Shown here: positions 36,203-45,389 of the stretch, piece by piece
Numbering within the stretch: the first letter of the stretch is position 1
Layout of the letters: every line of letters begins with the position of its first letter
Assembly: GCF_001424305.1 (NCBI RefSeq)
Contig: NZ_LMPD01000004.1
Location: forward strand, 374,918-438,917
DNA from: Pedobacter sp. Leaf176
GTDB lineage: Bacteria; Bacteroidota; Bacteroidia; Sphingobacteriales; Sphingobacteriaceae
DNA length: 64,000 nt
Reading direction: 5' to 3'
Notes under the pieces: model-generated
The model's input: only the letters and a program-made list of their open reading frames with translations
Databases searched by the model: none
Told to the model about the DNA's origin: nothing
Position numbers and translations under genes: made by a program

Positions 36203-37009
36203 ATGAAAAAAACACTCACATACTTGTGCTTATTAAGCCTGTTTTTTACTTCCTGCAAAAAAATTATTTCTATCGATACAAATGATGCACCACCACAAAT
36301 TGTTATTGAAGGAAAAATAACGGATAAATTAGCTGTTCAACAAATAAAACTCACAAAAACTGTTAGCTATGATGCTGATCTGAATTTCCCTGCTGTTTCC
36401 GGCGCTACGGTAAGAGTAGGCGACAGCAGAGGTAATAATTATATTTTTACGGAAACCGCTCCTGGCGTTTATACGAACAGAATGCGAGGTGTTTCTGGTG
36501 TAACTTATAATCTTGTAGTAAATGCAGATGGGCAAAACTATACAGCGAGTTCAAGAATGCCGAATAATGTAAAGTTAGATTCTATTGGCGTGGTTCTGAA
36601 TTCTTTTTTTGGTAGCGACCGGAAGACAGCCGTTGCATACCTTGTTGACCCTGCTGGTGAAACTAATTTTTATCACTTCAACTTGTATGTTAACGAATAC
36701 CTTTCTCAACGGTTTTACGTTTCTAACGATCGCCTTACTAATGGAAATCCTTTACGCGTACAGTTATTTTTTAAGTCGAATAATAATAATAACGATAGCG
36801 ACGAACTGAACAGCAACGATAAAGTAAGGATAGAACTCGAATGCATTGATTCAAACGTATTCGATTATTGGTATGCATTAAACGAGCAATCGGGCCGGGG
36901 TCCGAACCAGGGGACAACACCGGCAAACCCAACGTCCAATATCTCAAATAATGCATTAGGCTACTTCAGCGCACATACTTATCAAACGCTTAATATGGTT
37001 GTACGTTAA
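36203..37009 (+). CDS. DUF4249 lipoprotein
   Basis: A 268-residue lipoprotein with the lipobox FTSC (Cys near 18). The start ISIDTNDAPPQIVIEGKITD, the segment VSGATVRVGDSRGN and the Ig-like beta pattern mark the DUF4249 family. These proteins are encoded just after TonB receptors and are thought to sit on them as a surface lid. It is shorter than many family members but ends naturally. The exact role is not known for the family. Confidence 0.9.
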   Translation: MKKTLTYLCLLSLFFTSCKKIISIDTNDAPPQIVIEGKITDKLAVQQIKLTKTVSYDADLNFPAVSGATVRVGDSRGNNYIFTETAPGVYTNRMRGVSGVTYNLVVNADGQNYTASSRMPNNVKLDSIGVVLNSFFGSDRKTAVAYLVDPAGETNFYHFNLYVNEYLSQRFYVSNDRLTNGNPLRVQLFFKSNNNNNDSDELNSNDKVRIELECIDSNVFDYWYALNEQSGRGPNQGTTPANPTSNISNNALGYFSAHTYQTLNMVVR

Positions 37010-37051
37010 TAGAACGGGGAAACATCCATTGGAATTTGGTGTTAATATGAT

Positions 37052-38008
37052 ATGAAAGTTTTTATTAGCGGAAATATAGCCGAGAGCGGTATTAAAATAT
37101 TAGAACAAAACGATATCGACTTAATCCGTTGGACATCGCCCCGGCAAATCAGTGCCCGGGAATTAATTGATGCCTGCCAGGATGTTGATGCTTTGGTAAG
37201 TGTTGGCCCTAATAAAATTGATTCTGCATTCCTTAATGCCTGCAAACATCTTAAAGTAATTGCGCTGCACTCGGTTGGTTTCGATAATGTAGATGTCGAA
37301 GCAGCAAAAAGTTTAAAAATACCAATAGGGAATACCCCCGGCGTTTTAAGTGGCGCAACGGCTGATACCGCTTTTTTATTAATGCTGGCCGTATCGAGAA
37401 AGGCTTTCTACCTGCACAAAAAAATAATTAACGGGCTATGGGAAAACTATGAACCTACGCCGGAACTGGGTATCGAACTCAATGGTAAAACCTTAGGTAT
37501 TTTTGGAATGGGCAACATCGGACTGGAAATGGCGAAGAAATCCATTGGTGCTTATGGAATGCAGGTAATTTACCATAACAGGCATAAAAACGAAGCAGCA
37601 GAGCGGGCAATTGGCGCAAAGTATGTTTCCTTTGAAGAATTAATTGAACAAAGTGATGTAATTTCAGTTCACACAGCATTAACATCTGAAACTAAAGGTA
37701 AATTTAATCTAGACGTTTTCAGGAAAATGAAGACCCAATCCATTTTTATAAATACGGCTCGTGGCGGAATTCATAACGAAAACGATTTGATCAAAGCACT
37801 GGATGAAAAGTTGATTTGGGGTGCAGGTTTGGATGTTACCAACCCAGAGCCTATGGATAAAAATAACCCATTATTAAATATGGAGAATGTCGCAGTTCTG
37901 CCGCATATAGGTTCTGCAACTCAGGAAACCAGAAGCGAAATGGCTAATTTAGTTGCTAAAAATATCATTGCCGGTTTAAAAGGAGAGGAATTGCCACATC
38001 AGGTATAG
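37052..38008 (+). CDS. D-2-hydroxyacid dehydrogenase (glyoxylate/hydroxypyruvate reductase type)
   Basis: A 318-residue cytoplasmic NAD(P)H-dependent reductase of 2-oxo acids. The catalytic trio is present: Arg in INTARGGIHNE, Glu in DVTNPEPMD and His in LPHIGSATQETR. The Rossmann nucleotide site reads GIFGMGNIGLEMAKK. The substrate is not fixed by sequence; glyoxylate or hydroxypyruvate is usual for this group. It starts 42 bp after the DUF4249 gene and could share its transcript, but the functions look unrelated. Confidence 0.93.
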   Translation: MKVFISGNIAESGIKILEQNDIDLIRWTSPRQISARELIDACQDVDALVSVGPNKIDSAFLNACKHLKVIALHSVGFDNVDVEAAKSLKIPIGNTPGVLSGATADTAFLLMLAVSRKAFYLHKKIINGLWENYEPTPELGIELNGKTLGIFGMGNIGLEMAKKSIGAYGMQVIYHNRHKNEAAERAIGAKYVSFEELIEQSDVISVHTALTSETKGKFNLDVFRKMKTQSIFINTARGGIHNENDLIKALDEKLIWGAGLDVTNPEPMDKNNPLLNMENVAVLPHIGSATQETRSEMANLVAKNIIAGLKGEELPHQV

Positions 38009-38051
38009 TAAAATTATGTTAATTCTTAATTTAAATAAAGCATCATATTAA

Positions 38052-38082
38052 TTTGTAATATTAAATTTCAATTTTATATTTG
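38052..38082 (+). promoter_or_regulatory. consensus Bacteroidota promoter of the HExxH lipoprotein gene
   Basis: TTTG (38052-38055), a 19-bp spacer and TATATTTG (38075-38082) match the -33/-7 consensus exactly. Transcription would start about 35 bp before the ATG at 38125. The promoter looks intact although the gene is frameshifted. Confidence 0.75.
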
Positions 38083-38124
38083 TTCATCTCATCTCTCAAA
38101 ACAAAATCTGAATCTAAATTAACA

Positions 38125-39747
38125 ATGAGGAAAAACTATGCCCTGTTAAAGCGCTACACAATTGCTTTAACTTTACTGCTTACTGCAACAATTATTATTT
38201 ATTCCTGTAAAAAGGATAATGCATTTTCCAATCCGGAAACTATAACCGCTAAATTATCAAGCTGGTATCAAAACCATAGGAGCAACCAACAGGATACAAC
38301 TAATTTATTTGGTACTCTAAAACCGAATTATTCCCAAACATTGCTTACTGTTGTGAATGGACAGAACATTGTTGAAATTTCTCTGGAAAACAACAATAAA
38401 ATAGTGACTTCGATAAATCCATTGGAAAAAAACACGATTCTGAAAGCGCAAAAACGAATACCCGTTTACTGTTGTTTGATGATTTGACAAAAATACATGG
38501 CGCTTACATGCTGTTAAATGGTATTGCAAGTAAGCCTTTAAGCGAGCTTCATTACAATAATTTAGCCGATTTTTCAGGAACTGTTTATTTTTACAACCTT
38601 AATAATAATTTTAGCAACGGCTATGTTTTAAATAAAGGGGAAGTGGTTGAAGTTTTAAGTATAGCGCCTAAGGATTACGTTAGCACCATTAAAGATTTAA
38701 AATCCGGTATTGGCAATAAAGCAGGAGAGCGGTTAATGTATGTTGCACCACCAGGAGATAACTGTAACTATCAAATAGCCGATGTATTTCAGGAATTTTG
38801 CTCAACTATATATGTTGACCCGGCAACAATCGCTTTTAACAAAAACACTGAAACGTTAAAAGATAAGTTGCTATCAACTAATGGAGGTACCACAACCTGT
38901 GTTTGGCGTTATGTTGGTTCATTTGATATTTTAAGGTGCGGAGGAGCGCCGGCACAACAGCCTCTTTATAATCCCCACACGGCTACTGGGGGTTCTAGTG
39001 CAAACACTGAAGCACCTAATCTTGTAACCAAAACAATTAGAACAGATAGTAGTATCAGCAATAATGAAAAGGCTAAATGTGCACTATCAAAACTCTTAAA
39101 CAAAAACACTAAATTCGATTCACTAATAAAAGCATTTACGGGCGCCGGTTATAATTTAACTTTTCAAGTGAAAGATCTTCAGCCCGCAGGATACGTTAAG
39201 AGGAAGAACAACATATGATCCATCAAATAAAACAAATATTTATTTGACTCTGAATCGGGCGTTTGTTAATTCAGCACCTCCCATTCAAATTGCAAAAACA
39301 TTGCTGCACGAAGCCTTTCATGCTAATTTAATGCAGAGAGCTTACGAAGTATTTGGTTCTGCTGATATCAATGCAAATTGGGTACGAAAACCAGAAGATA
39401 TGAATTTGAATGAGTTGATGGATATTATGGAAACCAAAATTAACGGGACTGGACTGCAAAACGTACACCATCAATATATAGCTAAACATATCAGTGTATT
39501 AACTAAAGGACTAAGAGTATTTGCGCAAAAATATGATGCAAATTATAGTAATTATAATGACAATCATTTTCTCGGTCTTGCTTGGGAGGGTCTTGATGAT
39601 ACTGAGTATTATAAAAATAATGTTAAAAATTCGATAGTTGATTATTTTGGCCGAAATGAAATAGCTGATAATGCTTTTAGAAATCTACGGCCGATAATAA
39701 TATCAGATTCTCAAGTGTCCTGTAGTATACCAATGGTGATAGAATAA
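38125..39747 (+). pseudogene. frameshifted exported HExxH metalloprotease-like lipoprotein
   Basis: Three consecutive open segments read as one protein of about 540 residues broken by two frameshifts. Segment 1 (from ATG 38125) has a lipoprotein signal ending YSCKKD. Near 38452 a run of five A, where six would restore Q-K-T-N-T-R-L-L-L-F-D-D, shifts the frame by -1. Near 39196-39213 an extra base returns it to the first frame, where TYDPSNKTNIYLTLNRAF leads to the zinc motif HEAFH in segment 3. The last segment ends VSCSIPMVIE and overlaps the next start (TAATG). Family unknown; it resembles Bacteroidota proteins with a C-terminal zincin-like domain. It is a decayed gene unless both shifts are sequencing errors. 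Confidence 0.75.
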
Positions 39748-40376
39748 TGAAAAAAACAATAACTTTTCTTTCGCTACTCTTTGTGTCAGTAGTAGTTTAT
39801 AGCCAATCAAAAGGTATAACGCCCATGCATAAATTTTTACAGGATTTCGCAGATAGTACTATAGTTATAGAATATCCTACTCAGTCTTATGACTCACCTG
39901 CCTACAAAATACTAAGCAAAACACGTGGTATTGTGAATTGCTTTGTTTACCAAGCAATTGATAGTGGTTTAAATAAGCTGTATCAGAGAAAGACAGTTCA
40001 GATACCTGACACTTTGAGGGCCTTTCTACAGTTAAAGAAGAATAATTTCCGGAATAGCCTTGCAGATATTAATATATTTTTCAACGTTTTAAAAGTAAAC
40101 GCCGATACAGCAAAAAAAATATGGAAAGATATTTCAAAATATAAGCCATGGCAAATGGTTGATGATAAAGCTTACGCAACCTGCCCTCCCGGCACCAATT
40201 ATGCGGTTGTTTTGGATGATGGGTATAAAATTATGCATTTAGTCACCAAAAAAGAAATTAAGACATTAATTTATTACGCCCCTGAATATTATGAGGAACA
40301 ATGCCCGGGAAATAAAAATAGGCAAGCGATTATTTCGATAAATTCAATTTTTTATAAGAAAATACCGTTTAGGTAA
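39747..40376 (+). CDS. exported protein of unknown family, paralog A (209 aa)
   Basis: Signal peptide MKKTITFLSLLFVSVVVYSQ, then KGITPMHKFLQDFADSTIVIEYP, NADTAKKIWKDISKYKPWQMVDDK and a C-terminal EYYEEQCPGNKNRQ. It shares these blocks with the paralog at 40754-41410 and with the broken copy between them. The start codon overlaps the stop of the HExxH gene (TAATG), so it was translationally coupled to it. It has two or three Cys and no known domain. Its coupling to an exported protease-like gene and its duplication suggest a partner or inhibitor, which is inference only. Confidence 0.8.
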   Translation: MKKTITFLSLLFVSVVVYSQSKGITPMHKFLQDFADSTIVIEYPTQSYDSPAYKILSKTRGIVNCFVYQAIDSGLNKLYQRKTVQIPDTLRAFLQLKKNNFRNSLADINIFFNVLKVNADTAKKIWKDISKYKPWQMVDDKAYATCPPGTNYAVVLDDGYKIMHLVTKKEIKTLIYYAPEYYEEQCPGNKNRQAIISINSIFYKKIPFR

Positions 40377-40435
40377 GTGTTGCGAGGTGTTTAAGGTAGG
40401 CGTAATTTGAGAAAATGGATAGTAGTAGAATAATT

Positions 40436-40707
40436 ATGAAGTTATCTGTTTAAGTTTATTTATCCTGATTAGTTCAGTAATGCAGATTCGAACCCAAACG
40501 CCAAAATCTGAATTAATAAAAAATACAAAAGGCATAACACTAATGCATAAATTTTTTCAGCAATATACAGATAGTACGATTATCTTGGAGTATCCACCAC
40601 AATCTAATCCGCCACGTTATAAAATTATAAGTAAAACAGATGAACTTATTAGCTCCTATACTTACGAGCCAACAGATACTACCTGGAAGAGTATTTCAAA
40701 GAAGTAA
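40436..40707 (+). pseudogene. broken middle paralog of the exported family
   Basis: From ATG 40436 the frame stops after five codons, but the next frame continues as a signal-peptide-like stretch (CLSLFILISSVMQIRTQ) into NTKGITLMHKFFQQYTDSTIILEYPP, which matches both neighbours. So one base was lost just after the start. The copy ends at ISKK, about 90 residues in, and lacks the KKIWK...WQMVDDK and CPGNKNRQ blocks. It is frameshifted at the 5' end and truncated at the 3' end. A start at ATG 40480 would make a 75-residue protein without a signal peptide. Confidence 0.75.
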
Positions 40708-40719
40708 AGAATTTTAAGG

Positions 40720-40755
40720 TATCCTGTAGCATACCCATGGTTAGTAGAATAATAT
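40720..40755 (+). pseudogene. remnant of the HExxH gene's 3' end before paralog B
   Basis: These bases encode VSCSIPMV, the same residues found near the end of the HExxH gene at 39715-39738, and are followed by nearly the same junction (GTAGAATAATATG). They show that paralog B arrived with, or recombined through, a copy of the HExxH gene tail. Confidence 0.7.
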
Positions 40756-41410
40756 GAAGAAAGTAATTTCAATTTTATTAATCTGTTTGACACATGCACT
40801 TGTTTTTAGTCAAGAAAACGATGTATTTTTAAAATATAGTCAAGGAGTCACCCCTTTACATAAATTTTTTCAGCAGTATGCTGATAGCACTATCATTATC
40901 GAGTACGCTAATGCAACAGATGGTAAACCATCTTCTTACAAATTGATCAGTAGAACAGGTGATTTTGTGAATACTTTCTACTATAGGCCTATTGATACCG
41001 CGTATTATTCTTCTTTCAAGTTAAAAAAAGATTTTAATGTTGTTCTTTGGACTCAGCTAATGGCTCACAAAATCGGATTTGCAAAGACCCCACCTGACAT
41101 AAATATATTCTTCAATATTGTAGCCATAAATCCCGATACTGCTAAAAAAATATGGAAAAACATTTCAATATATAAACCATGGCAAATGGTTGATGATAAG
41201 GTTTTTGGTCGCGGCTGTAAAGGCATTCCTGATGATTTAGCTTATGATGGTGGTGGCCCCCAAATTATTCACTTTATTACCAAAAAAGAAATTAAAACTC
41301 TGGTTTTCTGGTACCCGGATTACTATGAAAAACGTTGTCCAGGTAACAAAAATAGGCAATCTGCTATTGCAATAAGTTCAATTTTTTACAGACAAATACC
41401 CTTCAATTAG
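40754..41410 (+). CDS. exported protein of unknown family, paralog B (218 aa)
   Basis: Signal peptide MKKVISILLICLTHALVFSQ, then the family blocks GVTPLHKFFQQYADSTIIIEY, INPDTAKKIWKNISIYKPWQMVDDKVFG and YYEKRCPGNKNRQ. It is the only other intact member besides paralog A and has diverged in the middle region (about residues 60-110). It has the same length class and ends with a similar IFYRQIPFN tail. It is predicted to be periplasmic or surface located. The function is unknown. Confidence 0.8.
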   Translation: MKKVISILLICLTHALVFSQENDVFLKYSQGVTPLHKFFQQYADSTIIIEYANATDGKPSSYKLISRTGDFVNTFYYRPIDTAYYSSFKLKKDFNVVLWTQLMAHKIGFAKTPPDINIFFNIVAINPDTAKKIWKNISIYKPWQMVDDKVFGRGCKGIPDDLAYDGGGPQIIHFITKKEIKTLVFWYPDYYEKRCPGNKNRQSAIAISSIFYRQIPFN

Positions 41411-41429
41411 TGTTCTAAAAAACAATAAG

Positions 41430-41573
41430 ATGCCCTTATGCCAATATGGTAAATTTAATAATTTCGAAAAAGGATATTTGGGCGAATTATACTATGTATC
41501 GGATTTCTACGAAACACAATGCTCTGGATGTATACTTCGTTTAGAATATCAGGTATTACAAGTTGTTATATGA
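41430..41573 (+). pseudogene. possible C-terminal remnant of a fourth paralog
   Basis: A 47-codon open stretch contains YVSDFYETQCSG, which aligns with YAPEYYEEQCPG in paralog A and YPDYYEKRCPG in paralog B. The rest of the family blocks are missing. It lies in the 354-bp gap between paralog B and the MG2/plug gene; I see nothing else in that gap. Confidence 0.35.
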
Positions 41574-41764
41574 ATATGTTTTATTTAAAATGCCATTAAC
41601 ATATTAATCTAAGAAGTTGTAGGTCTAAAATTTACTCCATAATTAGCTCCTCAAACGTCGGTCATTCGCCTTTTTTGAATAATTAATTAAAAAATATTTA
41701 TTTTGACTGCAAATGGCAACATTTGTTGCTTAACTGAATCCGTAGCTTTAAGTATTAAATTAAT

Positions 41765-44488
41765 CTATTTAACAGTATACCTGAAAACCGATCGTCCTAT
41801 ATTTCCGTTTCCGTCTATCCCTTCAACAACAACTTTATATTGGCCTTTGCCATCGGCATTGAAGAATTCGAATGATGTAACACCGGTTTTATCGGTGCTG
41901 AGCTTTGGATTCCAGTAAATGGTGGTCCTCAAATCATTCCGGTTTAAATTAGCCGCTACATCGTATTTTGGCATGTAAAACTGACGCTCTTTGTTATAGC
42001 CCTGGGGTGAGAAAGTAACTTCATAGCTTTTTGGCAGCATATCCATTAACTGGCTTTTCGAAATTTTAGTTCCTTTTGGTGCTTTCTTCTGATTAATAAC
42101 AATTACACCATTGATATTATTGGCCCTGTTTACCAAACCCAGCTGATCTCTCAAGAAAATTTCAACGGATTCTACTGTAGCGGGATCTATTGTGTTTAGT
42201 TGGTTAACATCCATAAGCATTCCGTTTATAAAAATACCCATAGGGGTCTTGTTTCCCTGGTTATAATCTCTCGTAACATAGAAAAAATTATCAACGTAAG
42301 TTGTTCCTGTAGCCATCGTTTGAAGGCAATTGATAAATAGATTACAGCCCGTTAATCTATCCCCGGCAATCTCATGGTCAGCAATTGCAGATAAACCGGA
42401 CAGGGCAGGATAATCCTTATGACTTACTTTAGGAATGGCTGCCGCCTTGATGGTAACATCTTTTAAGGTGTGTAAATAGGAATACTGTTTTTTACTGTTA
42501 TCCAGATATGTGTTTAATGCACTATCTATATTCAATACTTCTTCGGCTACACCAAAATTCCTGCTCAAAGCGGGTACAGCCGTGCCGTTCAAGTTTAAAG
42601 TCATGTTTTTATAATTTACATTATACTTAGCCGTAATCGTAACCTTTGATGAGTCATTTAAGTTCAGGTTTGAAAATTTGAAATTTCCTACCGGGTCGGT
42701 TGTGCCTTCCTGGTTAAATCTTTTGTCCGGAATGGTTAAAAGCAATGAGCCTTTTCGAACCGGGATGCCGTTTGATAGTCTTAAAACGCCCGAAACTTCA
42801 ATGCCTTGCTCTGGTGGAAAAGTAATTCTTGGCAGCTTGTTTTCAATAATGTCGGTATAAGAGTAGGTACGGTATCCTTGTGTTAAGAGCAATACATCAA
42901 GATCGGATTTTTTTTTGGAATCGGGCGTTCCAAAGTAATAATTTGGTTTTTCGACATAACCTTTTATATCGCTGTTTAACAGCAAGCTTGTGAAAATTGT
43001 GGTTGAACCATCGTCGTTGAACGGAACTTTAGTTTCATCGATAACGGATACCGAGAAATTACCTTCGGTAGGCTGTCCATCTTTTTTTGCGTTAAGACTT
43101 ATTTTTACCTTCTTCTTAGGGCCGTATGTTGCAACCGGACTCGTCAGAGCCAGCGACATTAGGTTCTTATTCTGGACAAAAACCAAGCGCTCGCTCAATG
43201 GTCTTCCGCTCTCTGCCATTAGTGTAAATTGAGCAATTCCCATCGGGAATTTGCTTTTAGCTATGGATGTACCGTATTCTTTATTGGATAATGTAGTTTG
43301 TGCCCCATAGCAGATTACACCTTTACTTTGAGCAATCAGGTAGAGTTTTTTTCCTTGGTTAGCTTGGAAAAAAGCGTCGTTTGATAGGATTTTTATAGAA
43401 ATATTATCCGGATCTGTGTTGTCTGCAGTTATGGTAATTCCTGATGGTGTAACAGTAGGTAGATTAACATTTTGAGTTGAGCCATCTGAATAAGTCACAG
43501 TTGCCTTATACGTCTTTCCAGCTTCCGCCAATAAATTAAATGAGCCCATTCCCAAATGCTGAGCCGCGAATGTTGCTACCTGCTTACCATCACTATCTGT
43601 TACAATACCTTTGGAGTTAATGCCTAAACCATCGCTCTTAACCGCTTTAAAACCTATTTTATTCGTTAGTCCTGATATTAAGTTTCCTCCCTCCGGAAAG
43701 AACTGAATGTCTTTGTTAATCACGGCATTTTTTAACGGGAAGCTGCTGCTTACAACGTCCTTTTCTGTTGTGTTGATGCTTGTAATTAATTCGCCCTTCT
43801 GAAGCTGATATTCTGCTTTTTGGTTAGCAGTCATACTAATGGTCAAGAATCCGTTTGCATCAGTTGTGCCACGCCCTCTGGCGATAGAAGTGTAACTTGT
43901 AACCACTTGCCAGGTTACATTTTTATTTGCAAAGGGTTTGTTGTTGATGTCTCTAAATTGCACCCTTGCATCAATTTTCTCTTGTTTATCATTTGATAAA
44001 TTTTTGTAGCTGATGTGGGTTTTCACTTCTTTATCAATCGCTTCTCCGATATAAAATGTTTTATTAAAAAATGCAGGGTCGTTTGAATTCAACATCCAAT
44101 TTGTATAGGCCCTGAAATGATAATTCCCCTGTTTATAACGTTCCATAGTTAAAGGGACGTTACCTTCCGCTAAGCCGCCAGTTACGGGTAATTTAACCGT
44201 TTCCATCAACGAGTCGCGTTGATTTATCACATCAATATATACAATTTTGCTTATCCCGGAAAGGTAATTTTGATTTTCGGTAAGGTAGACCTTGAGCCAT
44301 ACCGTATCGGCAACAGCATAATATGGTTTATCGAAATGAATATGAATTTTCTCCGCTGGATAATCCGTTAAAACCTTGTTTGTTTTAGAAATTATAGTAT
44401 TGATACTTACCGTATCCGTTTGAGCTGATGAAGAAAAATTTAATATAAATAAAAAGGAAAGGATTAATGAAATTCTAAAAATCTTCAT
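41765..44488 (-). CDS. large exported MG2-domain protein with C-terminal plug-like region
   Basis: A 907-residue exported protein. The signal peptide ends near residue 23 (NFSSSAQ). Residues about 40-150 form an alpha-2-macroglobulin-type MG2 domain (YPAEKIHIHFDKPYYAVADTVWLKVYL), and several Ig-like repeats follow. The C-terminal part holds a TonB plug-like segment (SVEIFLRDQLGLVNRANNINGVIVINQK) but no barrel. This architecture is common in Bacteroidota beside TonB receptors, but its role is not established. It is a single gene. Confidence 0.85.
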   Translation of the reverse strand: MKIFRISLILSFLFILNFSSSAQTDTVSINTIISKTNKVLTDYPAEKIHIHFDKPYYAVADTVWLKVYLTENQNYLSGISKIVYIDVINQRDSLMETVKLPVTGGLAEGNVPLTMERYKQGNYHFRAYTNWMLNSNDPAFFNKTFYIGEAIDKEVKTHISYKNLSNDKQEKIDARVQFRDINNKPFANKNVTWQVVTSYTSIARGRGTTDANGFLTISMTANQKAEYQLQKGELITSINTTEKDVVSSSFPLKNAVINKDIQFFPEGGNLISGLTNKIGFKAVKSDGLGINSKGIVTDSDGKQVATFAAQHLGMGSFNLLAEAGKTYKATVTYSDGSTQNVNLPTVTPSGITITADNTDPDNISIKILSNDAFFQANQGKKLYLIAQSKGVICYGAQTTLSNKEYGTSIAKSKFPMGIAQFTLMAESGRPLSERLVFVQNKNLMSLALTSPVATYGPKKKVKISLNAKKDGQPTEGNFSVSVIDETKVPFNDDGSTTIFTSLLLNSDIKGYVEKPNYYFGTPDSKKKSDLDVLLLTQGYRTYSYTDIIENKLPRITFPPEQGIEVSGVLRLSNGIPVRKGSLLLTIPDKRFNQEGTTDPVGNFKFSNLNLNDSSKVTITAKYNVNYKNMTLNLNGTAVPALSRNFGVAEEVLNIDSALNTYLDNSKKQYSYLHTLKDVTIKAAAIPKVSHKDYPALSGLSAIADHEIAGDRLTGCNLFINCLQTMATGTTYVDNFFYVTRDYNQGNKTPMGIFINGMLMDVNQLNTIDPATVESVEIFLRDQLGLVNRANNINGVIVINQKKAPKGTKISKSQLMDMLPKSYEVTFSPQGYNKERQFYMPKYDVAANLNRNDLRTTIYWNPKLSTDKTGVTSFEFFNADGKGQYKVVVEGIDGNGNIGRSVFRYTVK

Positions 44489-44578
44489 GAACAGGAAATT
44501 AATTACAAGATTGTAAATATATCCATTTATAAAGAGAGCACATAGTATGCGGGAAGGTTTAACACTTTTTTACATAAA

Positions 44579-44610
44579 AAAGCGGACGCTGCATTTAGCA
44601 AGTCCGCTTT
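44579..44610 (-). terminator. terminator downstream of the nitroreductase gene
   Basis: AAAGCGGAC and GTCCGCTTT pair around a 14-base loop. On the - strand the stem is followed by TTT and lies 25 bp past the nitroreductase stop. Confidence 0.8.
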
Positions 44611-44634
44611 CATATTATATTTTATTGAAATTGA

Positions 44635-45267
44635 CTATTTGTATTCAATCAGAAACTCTGACAATGGTTTACGAACCTTTTTGAGGTTTGCCAACCAATC
44701 GTTAGCTTCATCTCTGTAACCTAAAGGTAATAGCGTTACACTTTTCAAACCTTGTTTATTTAAGCCTAATAGTTCGTCGAGTTCAGGCCCGTTAAATCCT
44801 TCCATTGGTGTTGCGTCTACTTTTAATAGAGCAGCTTCTGCCAGTGCGATACCGAAGCCGATGTAGGCCTGACGGGCAGCATGATTGAAGTTTTCTTCAG
44901 CAGTTTTTGATAAAATCGTACTTTTTAACTGTGCTTTGTAAGCGTCGGTCGCAGAATCTGGCAAGCCCCGCTCCGCATTCATCCGACTAAATACTTCATC
45001 GATTCCTTCCTCTGAATAATTCTGAAAAGCCGCAAAAACCAATAAGTGAGAAGAATCTATAATTTGAGATTGATTGAAGGCGATAGGGGCAATTTTTTCT
45101 TTGAGCTCCTGATTGGTTATTACAATCACCTTAAAAGGCTGTAAGCCTGATGAAGTAGGTGCTAAGTGCGCTGCGGCTATAATTTTATCTACCTTTTCTT
45201 GTTCAACAGGCTGCCCATTCATTTTTTTAACGGCATAGCGCCAGTTTAAAGCTTCTAATAAACTCAT
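44635..45267 (-). CDS. NAD(P)H-dependent nitroreductase family protein
   Basis: A 210-residue FMN-binding oxidoreductase. The start LEALNWRYAVKKMNGQPVEQEKV, the segment AAHLAPTSSGLQPFKVIVI and the later ARQAYIGFGIALAEAALL with LLPLGYRDE are typical of the NfsB/oxygen-insensitive group. It would reduce nitro or quinone compounds in the cytoplasm with NAD(P)H. It is a single gene with its own terminator. Confidence 0.92.
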   Translation of the reverse strand: MSLLEALNWRYAVKKMNGQPVEQEKVDKIIAAAHLAPTSSGLQPFKVIVITNQELKEKIAPIAFNQSQIIDSSHLLVFAAFQNYSEEGIDEVFSRMNAERGLPDSATDAYKAQLKSTILSKTAEENFNHAARQAYIGFGIALAEAALLKVDATPMEGFNGPELDELLGLNKQGLKSVTLLPLGYRDEANDWLANLKKVRKPLSEFLIEYK

Positions 45268-45389
45268 ATTTCTTTCGTATTTGTATCAATTAATTAAACA
45301 AATATGCGAATAGTATTAATATACTTTATTGATGTATGGTAATAAAGCTTTTCTGATGGTTAGTGGGATTAGGGCGTTGAATATTAATT

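Noticed and set aside
38447..38460. Programmed -1 frameshift at the A-run of the HExxH gene
   Set aside because: The run does not fit the X XXY YYZ slippery pattern in the zero frame and a second shift is needed later; mutation or sequence error is simpler.
40480..40500. tRNA T-arm-like sequence (reverse GGGTTCGAATC)
   Set aside because: No acceptor or anticodon stem can be built around it, and it is inside a paralog coding frame.
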